NCBI GenBank assembly: GCA_013423325.1
Contig: BLJB01000055.1
Coordinates: 186,001 to 250,000, forward strand
DNA from: Usnea hakonensis
Lineage: Eukaryota > Ascomycota > Lecanoromycetes > Lecanorales > Parmeliaceae
DNA length: 64,000 bases
Direction of reading: 5' to 3'
Shown: positions 32,110 through 42,321 of the stretch, in pieces
Layout of the letters: each line of letters starts with the position of its first letter
Numbering within the stretch: position 1 is the stretch's first letter
Position numbers and translations under genes: made by a program
The notes under the pieces: model-generated
The model's input: only the letters and a program-made list of their open reading frames with translations
Told to the model about the DNA's origin: nothing
Database searches by the model: none

Positions 32110-34076
32110 ATGGCCTCCGCGGTCTTTTTCCTCGATCTTAAGGGCAAGGCAAGCTTTCTGCGAACCATCCAGCTCGACCAAAGCTCTGATACTTTCCTAC
32201 AGACTCTCTTAGCCCGGAATTACAGAGGCGATATTCCCATGTCCGCCGTCGAAAAGTTCCCCGTACTCTTGTCTGAGGCAGAAGAAGAGAGCTCCGCGGT
32301 CCCACCCTGTTTCTCAGACGAGGGTATAAATGTACATCCACCGCGAGGTTTAGCTATAGGCGCCGAGAAAGCTGCTAATTCCTGTCGTTCACGTCTCGAT
32401 AGTATCTCTACATTCGCCATAACAATCTTTTCCTGCTCGCCCTCACAAAGCGCAACACCAACGCTGCCGAGATTCTCCTTTTTCTGCACAAAATCGTCGA
32501 GGTCTTTACGGAATATTTCAAGGAGCTCGAGGAAGAATCGATACGGGACAACTTCGTCGTCATATACGAGCTGCTGGATGAGATGATGGATTTTGGGTAT
32601 CCTCAGACGACCGAGACTAAGATATTACAAGAGTAGGTCTGCCTCTTCGCTACATCCACGTTGGAAAAGTGGGACACCGGTTATTTTGGACGGACAAGCG
32701 CTCACTGGAGGCAAAAAATTGGCAGATATATAACACAAGAATCCCATAAACTTGAGGTTCAAGCCCGTCCTCCAATTGCCGTTACCAACGCCGTCTCCTG
32801 GCGCAGCGAAGGAATTCGGTATCGCAAAAACGAAGTCTTCCTCGATGTCGTCGAATCTTTAAACCTTCTCGTCTCGTCTACTGGCAACGTCCTGCGTTCT
32901 GAAATTCTTGGAGCCGTCAAATTGAAATGCTACCTCTCTGGAATGCCAGAACTACGGCTTGGATTAAATGACAAAGTCATGTTCGAGACAACCGGAAGAG
33001 CGACAAGAGGCAAGGCGGTCGAGATGGAGGATGTCAAATTCCATCAGTGTGTGCGGTTATCGAGATTTGAAAATGATAGGACGATCAGCTTTATACCACC
33101 AGATGGGGAATTTGAGCTTATGAGTTATCGGTTGAACACGCAGGTGAAGCCGTTGATTTGGGTGGAGAGCGATGTCAGGTCGCATTCGGGGTCAAGGATT
33201 GAATTTACATTGAAGGTGAGGCTATGGCGTTCCCTTGCCCCAATCAAGACTTGGTCACCGGGGGCGTGTTGACATAAGAAATTTTCAGGCGCGTGCGCAG
33301 TTCAAACGCCGCTCCACAGCCAACAATGTCGAGATCCTCGTTCCTGTACCCGAAGACGCCGACTCGCCCCGCTTTCGCACAAACATTGGCAGCGTTCATT
33401 ATGCGCCGGAAAAAAGCGCTATTGTATGGAAAATCAAGCAATTCGGAGGAGGAAAAGAATTTCTCATGCGCGCTGAGTTGGGTCTACCGTCAGTAAAAGG
33501 AGATGATGAACATGGTGGTGGCATGACAGGCGGGTTTGGGGGCAGCATGGGAGGTGCTGGACAAGGTGGCAAGGGCAAGAGGCCGATTAGTGTGAAATTT
33601 GAGATACCGTACTTCACAACGAGTGGGATACAGGTGCGGTATCTGAAAATCATAGAGCCGAAGGTGAGTGCCGTCGCCATTCGCGCGCTTTTGACGATCT
33701 GTGCTTCGCTGCCTGCGCTTTTCTCCCCCCCCCCCTTTCGCAAGAAGCAATTGGCAGCGCGTGCGTTCTGCACACTGCAGGTGGTTCTCCAGGGTGTTTC
33801 TTAACAGATCTCCTGCAGTGGCCCGTAATCTTCCCATTCTTTTTGATCCTTTCGGGCCATTTGGTCGCAAGATCTATGGGCAGCCAGCCACGAGGGTCGG
33901 AGCGGTGCGGTGGCCCGTTCATCCGTCCGGCGATGTCTTGATTCTGTCTTCTTATGCGCTGTAACGCCAACGCTAACGCATCTCGCACACGCTAGTTGCA
34001 ATACCCTTCGCTGCCTTGGGTTCGATACATCACGCAGTCCGGTGACATAGCAGTTAGATTACCGGATATCCAATGA
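32110..34076 (+). CDS. apm1: AP-1 clathrin adaptor complex mu subunit
   Basis: Exons 32110-32148, 32203-32331, 32403-32632, 32726-33215, 33289-33663 and 33996-34076 give 447 residues, the expected size. The longin-like N terminus is MASAVFFLDLKGK joined to TLLARNYRGDIPMSAVEKFP, followed by YLYIRHNNLFLLALTKRN. The mu homology domain has AVSWRSEGIRYRKNEVFLDV, SFIPPDGEFELMSYRL and the C-terminal LQYPSLPWVRYITQSGDI. It sorts cargo with YxxPhi signals between trans-Golgi and endosomes. The first intron is GC-AG (AAG/GCAAGC). The last intron, 332 nt, is several times longer than its neighbours. A Gly-rich insert (GGGMTGGFGGSMGGAGQGG) lies in the mu homology domain. Confidence 0.92.
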
Positions 34077-34537
34077 AAAGGGATGCGTGACGGCTCAAGG
34101 ATAGTTGATTGCAGAGTGTGGCAAAGCAGCAAGGGCAACCTAGACATCGAAGCTTAAATAATTCGATAGATTCATGCAGAACAAGCTTGTGGCACTTCTT
34201 TTTTGATAAAAGAAATCTGTTCATAAAGCAGTCGCCGCAGCATCATTTGGGGCATTACAAAGGCCGTCGTAGTTCATCAAATGAGAGAACGTTATTCGCA
34301 GTCCATCAAATGAGAGAACGTTATTCGCCAGAACCAAATCCACGCGCAGAATACTTATGCAAGAGCGAATGAATCACAGCCATCAGAAGTCGACAAATCA
34401 AAAATAGACCGCCACATCTTGCTGATCAGTGCACGTGCATCCTTGCCACGCAGTAGGTCGATGGGTGCACACGAGGAACTTCGTGGGAAGATTGACGACC
34501 ACTCTTTCAACACACCCATTGTGCCATGAGCTGACAG
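34077..34537. other. intergenic between convergent genes
   Basis: Contains the 29-bp tandem duplication; no gene is seen. Confidence 0.5.
34275..34328 (+). repeat. tandem duplication, 29-bp period
   Basis: The 25-base string starting catcaaatgagagaacg occurs exactly at 34275-34299 and 34304-34328, downstream of the AP-1 mu gene. Two copies only. Confidence 0.8.
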
Positions 34538-35626
34538 CTAATTGTAGAATGGGCCAAAATCGCCATTCTGTAGACGATTCAAGAGGGCCGCGTTAGACCC
34601 TTGGGGGTTTGTAGGATCGAAGAAGATTTTGACGACCATGCCTCTTTCTGAAATATCTGGACAAGATGAGCTTCGTCTGTGAAGAGAGTTGAACAGCCAC
34701 ACTTACGACCTGCCGGATATGGAAACTGGTGAGGCCGCCATGCCATTGGCTGAACACAATTGGTGAGTGTTCCAACAAGTACACCTGGCGGTGCCGAGAA
34801 TGCGGCAAGAGCAATGAGAAGAGGTAGGCTTCCAATCAGACCACCTTGTACCCGAACGCTTCCCATCTGATAATCATAGACTGGAGGTAGAAGCTGAGGC
34901 ATCCAATGGGCCAAACCTGGAGCAGCAATATGCTGACGATCCCCATTGGCTGAAACAGCAGAGTATGCACGTGTATTATCGAGCCGGATATGGCGGAAAA
35001 CAAGTGGCCTCCAGCCTCCGGGATACCCATTAACATTCATTCCCTGTGCATCGAAAGGTACGACAAGTAAATGAGGCGTATCAGGATTTTGTGTAAAGAC
35101 TGTGGCGGTACTATAAGGTTGGTGGAGGGAAAGACCGATAGGATCAGTAGGCCCAACAAGAGTCATATTACCGTTCATCCAACGGAAAGTATAGCTAGGT
35201 CCTCGAGTATATCCGCTCCTGACGTTAGGTGGGGCCCAGAAGCCGTGATCTCCATGTCGAATCGGCTGTGCTTGGTAGTTGGGGGAAAGAGGCTCGACTC
35301 GAACATAAAAGCTGATGTTCGCTGTCAAGATTGTCAAAGGCGGCTTGAAAAGTCAGCTCCCAAACGTGGTTACACTTGTTTGAATCTTTGATTGTTAACG
35401 GAATGCCATGGGTGCTCACCCTGGAGGATGAAGAGGGTCTGGACATGGCGGAGAAGCTACCAATATTCGGTGGCAACGGCTGCCGCAAATTGTAGGCGGG
35501 GTCTCCATCCTTCTCGAGCCCCCTCGCTCCGAATTTATAACCAATTGTTTGCAGAGCCGCATCGAGTCCAAGCCAAGTTCCATGTTTGGGTTTGGGGTGG
35601 GGGTAGTTTGTCAAAAAGTTTGACAT
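34538..35626 (-). CDS. hypothetical protein, three exons
   Basis: Minus-strand exons 35626-35374, 35321-34707 and 34656-34538 give 328 residues; introns are 52 and 50 nt. I do not recognise the family. The N terminus is MSNFLTNYPHPKPKHGTWLG with an ALQTIGYKFG helix. The middle has SYTFRWMNGNMTLVGPTDP and PHLLVVPFDAQGMNVNG. One hydrophobic segment (GSLPLLIALAAFSAPPGVLV) near residue 245 could be a membrane helix. The tail reads MVVKIFFDPTNPQGSNAAL then LNRLQNGDFGPFYN. The second intron could be left unspliced and stay open, but splicing gives a more protein-like C terminus. It looks like a soluble or tail-proximal anchored fungal protein of unknown role. Confidence 0.6.
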
Positions 35627-38181
35627 AGGTGACCTGAGAGACTCTTCTACCGCGGTGTTGCGATTCGCCTACCACCACCACGCTTGAGAATTTCGGTATA
35701 AGATATGCATGTCAAGTTCTTTTCGGGTTTGATTTCGGAGATCTGCGTGTAATCAACGTCAGACATGCATTTGGGGACGTTTCACACCCATGCCCAGAGC
35801 GATGGGCTGCGTGGGGAGGCGTGGAAGGGCTTAGTCGTTGATAGGGTTCTATCTCATCGTCACTGATGCGTTGTCAGCAGGGACCGTGCCCTCGGAGGTG
35901 GATGTTAGCTCGTGGATGGTTGGTGGAAGAGAGATCGATCCGATATCCTAGCTCCTGGGACTAGTATGTGCCATCGCTTGGGAATAAAACCAGTCATCTG
36001 ACGACCCAAGATGCATTACACATTACCAAAGGGCAGATAAGCCAGTCGTAGATAGTCCCAAATTATAAACATACTTTCGACGAGAAAGCCGGGGGAATGG
36101 TACATAGAAAGTATGGCTGGCCAAGTTGAGGCCCGGCGTTACCGACTCAGAGTGCTTGTTGCTGAAAGCCAGTTCGCTTCGTCAGCGATGCTTACCCAAC
36201 CGCGGCTAAATAGTAAATACTGACAGCAAAGACGGCCCTGAGATGGTGGTAGAGAATCGATTTGGAATGCGATTTCTAAGAACTGAAGCCGATAGGCCAG
36301 CAGTCTTCTAGTGCAAAAAGCAATTCCAGAAGGTGATCGAGGTGGGGATACGGTTCATTAAGTAGTCGGTGCCCAGCCCGCCGTCCTCCACCATTCCACT
36401 TCAGCGAAGCCCTATCGGACTAGGACTGTCTGCTAGGAGTTTGCCTGATTTTGCGGAGGCTCTGCTTTAGAGTCGCAAATTTCAGGCAAACTGATGATGA
36501 GACCTATCAGAAGCTCGGAGGCAGAGTTAAGCCCTCATCACTGCTAAAGCTGGCCATGTCAGATGCACAGCCTCGACTGGTCATGTTTGACCGGTGAACT
36601 GAATAGGGTAGTGGAAGGATCGTGCTTGCACCAAATGCGGTATCGCTGTCTAGTGCACAGTACAGCGCACGAGTCATGACTACCACTCTTCCGTGGATAT
36701 ATGCACACGATGAGTTGCTTCGAGACTCCACAGCCGTGGCCGCCTCACTTTGTCAGTTTTCGATGGTGGCCAGCTCATAGCGTAAGCAGCAGCATATCAT
36801 TTGGGGTACAAGTTACTTCGCTTTCCATGCAACTTGACAATTCGCTTACCCCGTCCTTTTAGCAAAGGTTCTTGAGTCGTGTGATCATACAAGGAATCAA
36901 AACTCACATACACCCATCGATACGTGGGCACGAATCATCGACATCCATCAAATAGAGAAGGCATAATCTTTTCATGGTCATGCAGGTCACGGACCGTGAC
37001 TTGGGGGTAGTACCAGAATCGACGCAGCCTTACTGGAAGAAAAGGGTCTTTTCAGACAGGATAGAAGAGGAGGAGCTGGACCAACTGGAAGCCTTAGTGC
37101 ATGGGTGCCAATACACGATGGTTGACTAAAGCAGATATTCAACAGAAGGGAGGAAAAAGTATGGCCAAGAATCCATCAGCTTCGGAAGCGAAAATGTCTT
37201 GATATTGATAGACAGGGTCCGATGTGATGTCATTTGTGCGAGTGAAAGATTTGCTCTAGGCGGGACGACCTACTCGTATGTCTGTTCCAGCAGCTGGCGA
37301 GTATCATGCCCAAGAAGAACCGTTCTTCGGGAAGTGAAAATTAGTAAGACTGGGGGTGATAGCGATATACTCAACTCGATGCTATCTTCGTCCGTCGTCG
37401 ATATCAGCCTTTAGCGAGAGATCAGATTCGATTCCATTGATGCAGAATCGCTGTTTAGTACAAGGCTAGGCTGGATGAGGACGAGCAGTCGTTGGATGCT
37501 AAAGCAGTGTACGTATAGAGCACACTGATAACGTATCATTGGCTGACACGGGGGGGCTCTGTTGCCTATCAGAGGGTCTGTCATGATTACACCTTGTCAT
37601 CAAGATGTATCAGCAGTGGACACTGCCCCTTGTGTCCAAGAAAGAGACTTCGCAACCAAAAGTTTGAGCCAGCAACAGCTGATGGAGAGCCTTCGAAGCG
37701 CAACATTCAACGACGAGGGATGAGGCGGCGGGAAGAGGACAGCGAGAAAGACAGATACTGAGCGAAGGAATCGAGTCCGTCATGTGTTGTTTGCGGATAG
37801 ATCTACATGGCCTGGGAAGAGCGAGATGGACGTCGCTGGTCTTGAAGATTGACTTTTGACTTTCATGGTAAGAGCGAAATAGGCGTATTTTAAATGCTAC
37901 TTAAGATAGTTTTGAAATATACCGTGTTCTATATTCTCTAAAGATTCTCTATCTAGTACTTATAAAACATTAAAATCCCATATGAAATATCAAACAGCTA
38001 TTTACATCTCAAAGAAAGAAATTTTTATGGTCTGACCAGGTTTCGTACTCCAGCCGTACATTCACTCGCTAAATCTTGTACATGACTAGCCATAAATTCC
38101 TCAAATTTGGTATCTGTCGCCCCCCGAAAAATTTGACTTGAGCAAAATTCCATCTTTCTATCTCTCGTCTTTTGGGACTTT
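35627..38181. other. large gene-poor region, 2.5 kb
   Basis: No coding frame above about 75 codons and no recognisable domain is present. It contains the hairpin at 36439-36491 and, from about 37860, an AT-rich stretch before nob1. It may hold non-coding transcripts or eroded mobile DNA; the sequence alone does not say. Confidence 0.45.
36439..36491. repeat. 53-nt near-perfect hairpin
   Basis: gtttgcctga at 36439 pairs with tcaggcaaac ending at 36491. Inside, ttttgc pairs with gcaaat(t) and ggctct with agagtc (one G-U), leaving a small gcttt loop. It is not followed by a T-run and lies far from any gene end, so it is not an obvious terminator. It may be a structured RNA element or a miniature repeat. 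Confidence 0.6.
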
Positions 38182-39573
38182 ATGTCAGGAATGTTGTCAA
38201 ATCTCAAGCCTGTGCACACGATAGTCCTGGATGCGGGACCGATCCTGAAAAATGAGCCTACTGTCTCGACCCTAATCAGTCAATGCGAGAATTTGGTTAC
38301 GCTTCCTTCTGTTATAGCTGAAATTAGGGACGAAAAGGCCCGCTCCAGGATAGAAACCACCCTTCTGCCCTTTCTGAACTTTAAGAGTCCGAGCGAAAGA
38401 AGCCTCCGATTTGTTACCGAATTCTCAAGAAAGACAGGGGACTTGGCAGTTTTGTCCAGGACTGATTTGCTTTGTTTGGCTCTTACATACGAGCTGGAGT
38501 GTGAGCGTAACGGAGGCGATTGGACACCCAGGAATGCTCCAAAGGCTCCCCATGCTCCTCGACAGAAAGGGATGAACGGCTCGCCAGTGGGGAAGGAACA
38601 GGCTGCATCTGAGGACGCATCAGAAGCGGCAAATCAGTCATCAACCAAAAAGAATCAGCCAACCAGAAACACTGAATGCTCCCAAGAGTCAAATACTGAG
38701 GCCTCGTTGGAGCCTACCCCCAGCGACCAAGGCGGCGTAGATCGAGGTTGTGTAGATCAAGGCTGCGTGACAGTCGACACCCAGGAATCTGTCCACGTAG
38801 ACGACGAAGGTGTGTCTGAAGGTCTAGACAGACTAGCACTTACAGGCGAAGTCTTGCAACAGGACAGCACTGCAGCAACAGCCCCAAAATCGCCAAAATT
38901 AGAGCAGATTGCCGCAGACACAGATTCCTCGGACTCGGAAGGCTGGATTACCCCCCAAAATGTGAAGAAACATCAAACGAAAGACATGCAGGGATCGACG
39001 ATATCGATCTCCGAAGACCAGCCAATTCAGGTAGCGTTGCTATGTGGAGATTTTGCAATGCAAAATGTATGCCTCCAAATTGGTTTGAACCTGCTATCCC
39101 CATCTTTACAAAGAGTCCGGAATATAAGAGCCTACATACTACGGTGTCATGCGTGTTTCGCGAAAGAAAAGAATATGTCCAAGCAATTCTGTTCGAGATG
39201 CGGAAAACCGACCCTCACGAGAGTGTCGTGCTCAACAAACTCTAAGGGTGTGTTCAGGATACATCTGAAGAAGAACATGCAGTGGACTCATAGGGGAGAT
39301 CGTTTCAGTATTCCCAAGCCAGTACCTGGAGCTGCCAATGGCAAAGTGGGTCAGGGCAAAGGAGGCGGAAAGGGTGGCTGGGGTCAGGAGCTCATTCTTG
39401 CCGAGGATCAGAAGGAGTATCTACGTGCCGTAGATGGCCGAGGCAAGAACAAGGAGACTGATTTGATGAACGAGGACTATCTACCTAGCATTCTGACAGG
39501 AAATCGCGGAAAGGCCGGTGGGAGGCCGAAGATTGGGGCAGGACGGAATGTCAACTCGAGACGGAGGTTGTGA
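38182..39573 (+). CDS. nob1: 20S pre-rRNA D-site endonuclease Nob1
   Basis: This 463-residue single-exon protein has an N-terminal PIN nuclease domain: TIVLDAGPILKNEP with the first catalytic Asp (residues 13-26), LVTLPSVIAEIRDEKARS, GDLAVLSRTDLLCLALTYEL, and, after a long Ser/Gln/Glu-rich insert typical of fungi, IQVALLCGDFAMQNV. A zinc ribbon follows (RCHACF and CSRCGK), then a Gly/Lys-rich segment and a C terminus with EDYLPSILTGNRGKAGGRPK. Nob1 cuts 20S pre-rRNA at site D to make 18S rRNA in late cytoplasmic 40S maturation. It is convergent with nop10. A second in-frame ATG is at 38191. Confidence 0.93.
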   Translation: MSGMLSNLKPVHTIVLDAGPILKNEPTVSTLISQCENLVTLPSVIAEIRDEKARSRIETTLLPFLNFKSPSERSLRFVTEFSRKTGDLAVLSRTDLLCLALTYELECERNGGDWTPRNAPKAPHAPRQKGMNGSPVGKEQAASEDASEAANQSSTKKNQPTRNTECSQESNTEASLEPTPSDQGGVDRGCVDQGCVTVDTQESVHVDDEGVSEGLDRLALTGEVLQQDSTAATAPKSPKLEQIAADTDSSDSEGWITPQNVKKHQTKDMQGSTISISEDQPIQVALLCGDFAMQNVCLQIGLNLLSPSLQRVRNIRAYILRCHACFAKEKNMSKQFCSRCGKPTLTRVSCSTNSKGVFRIHLKKNMQWTHRGDRFSIPKPVPGAANGKVGQGKGGGKGGWGQELILAEDQKEYLRAVDGRGKNKETDLMNEDYLPSILTGNRGKAGGRPKIGAGRNVNSRRRL

Positions 39574-39779
39574 AAGCATAGATCATGCCGAGTTCTATAT
39601 AGACATGTGACACCCAATTCCTTCATTGAATCTAAAGATTGGATAGTGCCAAGTATCCTGAATTGCACAACAAGGTGGTCAACCAACCCCATGGTGCTGT
39701 CTCCACCACCGCTTTCAACGGTGTTATACCCATTGCAACCCCTCTGTAACACCCTCGGACCTTGCAAAAGTGATAGATC

Positions 39780-40148
39780 TTATAGCCCCAAAACCTGCTC
39801 GTTCTCTGCTTCCAATCAGCATCTTTCCCATTGGTGTCCACAAGAGCCCACTCACTGTTCTGAGTCAGGAGCAGCCCATAGCGCTTCTTCAGCGTAACAC
39901 GATGTCCTGCACAGTCCCGTCGGTCAGCTTCCCCCGTTTTCAGAATCAACGATGGCGAGATGGGCCCTACTGGAATACTTGTCGTCTGGACTGAACCTGG
40001 CTGGATGTGCTGACTTTGTGACCTCGCCCGCTTGGACCTGCAGCTAATGGTAAGTGAGCGGAGAGGTGCGGTACGTGGAGACGCCGCAAACCTTATTGAG
40101 AGTGTATAGGCGCTTCCCATTAGCATCCAGTGTGTACATGAGATGCAT
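39780..40148 (-). CDS. nop10: H/ACA snoRNP protein Nop10
   Basis: A small four-exon gene: 40148-40092, 40037-39971, 39906-39856 and 39805-39780, giving 66 residues. Introns of 54, 64 and 50 nt are all GT-AG and in frame. The product starts MHLMYTLDANGKRLYTLNK, continues SAHPARFSPDDKYSR with HRVTLKKRYGLLLTQ and ends in a short tail. These are the conserved Nop10 strands, and the length fits the family (about 60-65). Nop10 binds Cbf5 in the pseudouridylating H/ACA RNP and is needed for rRNA processing. The last exon codes for only nine residues and is the least certain part; without that splice the frame would run on for about 60 more residues. It is tail-to-tail with nob1, also a ribosome-biogenesis gene. 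Confidence 0.88.
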
Positions 40149-40686
40149 ATTGGGTAAGGCTTTGTAAGGTTATCACTCTCGTCGTGGTTGGCTAAGTGCC
40201 TGATGTGATTGTAGAATAGCGACTTAAGTTTGGCTTGCGGTTGCTTTGTTGGGGGCCAGAATTTAAGTTTAACTTTTTTATAGCCGAAGATTAGATTTGA
40301 TGGTCTTGTTAAAGTACTTACTTTACTCAACGAGTACTTGTACCCACGTTCCACTCAGACTGTCACCCCTCAACATGCATATACAAAGAGAAAGAGAAAG
40401 AGAGAACAATAGAGAGGTGCAAGCGTAAGTATAACGAATCATTTCTCCCTCACTATTCCAACCCTCTTCCCTACGAGGATGACACCATAGCGGCCTAGAA
40501 GTATGACTCTGACTTTATGTCTACTTCTCTGCTGGCTCACTTTCTCTTCTGAGAAGACTACAACGGTATCTGAGCAGTGCCAATACCCGCAATAGAATTC
40601 CATCTATCTCGCCTTCATCGCTGACCACACACAAGTGTGCAGGCCGGTCAACGGCGCCTCTCAGCTCCTGAGCACCTTCCCAAATC
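40149..40686. promoter_or_regulatory. divergent promoter region between nop10 and sen2
   Basis: 538 bp with a purine tract (agagaaagagaaagagagaa near 40387) lie between two RNA-processing genes read outward. No specific site is assigned. Confidence 0.4.
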
Positions 40687-42075
40687 ATGACCTCAATGGA
40701 GGCCATAGAGCCGTTACTACAACCTTCTGAAACATTGTCACGACCTACTCCACGACCCAACTACAACAAGATCCATGCCAAACCGCTCCCAGTGGCCACC
40801 TATCCTCTTCCACCTCTTATCCCTCACAATCCCCTTTCGATACTCCACATCGCCTTCACGTACTTATACCAACTCTTCGCTCCCCCTTCATCCCACCCTG
40901 AAACTCTTTACCAAGCCTACTTCTCTCACGAAACCCGCTCGGTACATGTTACAGACGAGACAGCCATACGAGCACTATGGGAACGCGGTTTCTTCGGCAA
41001 AGGCAGCCTGAGCCGAAGTGAGCCTAGCTGGCTGGACCGAGAGAAAAAGAGAAGGGGTCTGATCGCGAATGAGACGAGCGAGGAGTTCACAGCTCAGAGG
41101 AGAGCGGAGAGAAGGAAGTTCAAGCAAGATAGAGCAAGGAAAGAACGTGAGGCTATTGAGGAGAAGCTGAAAGAAGAGAAGCGAGTTCATGATTATGGCC
41201 AGGCAGCTAAACCGACAGCAAGGTCAAAGTACGAAGGTCTCAATGGCGGACGGGTGGACAGTTTAGCAGAGTCGATGGAGTCTCTGTTCGAAAAGCAACC
41301 TCTAAGTCCACCCGGGCTGCCTCCGATAATGCTTTCTCTATCGGACCCTGTCAACGACAAGAACGACATAGATCCTGAGAAAAAAGACCTTGTCTCGCAG
41401 CCCCCCACCGAACCTGCCGCCAGCGACGCTTCCAAGCCCCTGGAGCAAGATCCTGAAACCGAAGCCGCAGCAATCGATAACCAAGAACACCTCCAGCTGA
41501 ACCCGTCGGAAGCGTTTTTCCTCGTTTATGCTCTCGGGGTTCTCCAGATCCGCGCTCAGAACACTGCTGATCTCCTGCTCCCAGAGGCCCTTTTCACCCT
41601 CTTTCGCCAGCACAGCTACTTCCCATCCCGCGAAGCCCAGGATCTACAACCTGACGATCCCTTTCTCCTACAATACGTGGTATACCATCATTTCCGCTCA
41701 TTAGGCTGGGTTGTCCGCCCAGGGATTAAGTTTGCCGTTGACTGGCTTCTTTACCTGCGGGGACCGGTCTTCTCGCATGCCGAGTTCGCGGTCATCGTAT
41801 TGCCAGCTTATACCAATCCTTACTGGATATCAACAGAAGAATTGGAAACCCTAACACGAAAAAAGGAGAACAAAACTTGGTGGTGGCTGCACTGCGTCAA
41901 CCGTGTGCAAAGCCAGGTGCGCAAGTGTTTGGTGATTTGCTATGTTGAGGTGCCACCGCCCATGGCTGAACAACAGACGAGCGCCAAGGAGATGGACATT
42001 GGCAAAATGCTCAAGCAATATAAAGTGAGGGAACTGACAATGAAGAGATGGACGCCGAATAGAGAACGTGACTGA
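40687..42075 (+). CDS. sen2: tRNA-splicing endonuclease catalytic subunit Sen2
   Basis: This 462-residue intron-free protein has the usual Sen2 layout. The N-terminal domain shows YQAYFSHETRSVHVTDETAI and ALWERGFFGKGSLSRSEPSW. A charged coiled coil (residues 140-180) and an acidic linker follow. The C-terminal nuclease domain contains LNPSEAFFLVYALGVL, FRSLGWVVRPGIKFAVDWLL and YLRGPVFSHAEFAVIV. The catalytic Tyr is likely in LLYLRGP, His in FSHAEFAV and Lys in QVRKCLVI. Sen2 cuts the 5' splice site of tRNA introns in the SEN complex. It is divergent from nop10 and convergent with the glucosyltransferase gene. Confidence 0.92.
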   Translation: MTSMEAIEPLLQPSETLSRPTPRPNYNKIHAKPLPVATYPLPPLIPHNPLSILHIAFTYLYQLFAPPSSHPETLYQAYFSHETRSVHVTDETAIRALWERGFFGKGSLSRSEPSWLDREKKRRGLIANETSEEFTAQRRAERRKFKQDRARKEREAIEEKLKEEKRVHDYGQAAKPTARSKYEGLNGGRVDSLAESMESLFEKQPLSPPGLPPIMLSLSDPVNDKNDIDPEKKDLVSQPPTEPAASDASKPLEQDPETEAAAIDNQEHLQLNPSEAFFLVYALGVLQIRAQNTADLLLPEALFTLFRQHSYFPSREAQDLQPDDPFLLQYVVYHHFRSLGWVVRPGIKFAVDWLLYLRGPVFSHAEFAVIVLPAYTNPYWISTEELETLTRKKENKTWWWLHCVNRVQSQVRKCLVICYVEVPPPMAEQQTSAKEMDIGKMLKQYKVRELTMKRWTPNRERD

Positions 42076-42321
42076 TTGGGCTTGTCGGTTTGTACTGCTG
42101 CATAGCGTGTAAGGACTCTTGAATGTTTGGATGAGGGATGTGCGAATGATACCCGCTGGTGAATGGAAGAAGGAGTAGAACCACGAGTCTAGAGGAGCAA
42201 TATTAGAGCGCTATTCTAGGAAGAATAGTCTATTCACATATATGCATAGATACATAGAAACACAGCTTTGCCCTACCGCCGCTCCAAAAAAGGTGTACAA
42301 TGTATATACATATATCTCTCC

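Noticed and set aside
37415..37440. A B-box-like string (gattcgattcc) suggesting a tRNA gene
   Set aside because: No A box or cloverleaf could be drawn around it.
39632..40354. A 240-codon minus-strand frame read as one protein
   Set aside because: It covers the nop10 exons and introns; Nop10 motifs fall in two frames that splice together, so the long frame is an artefact.
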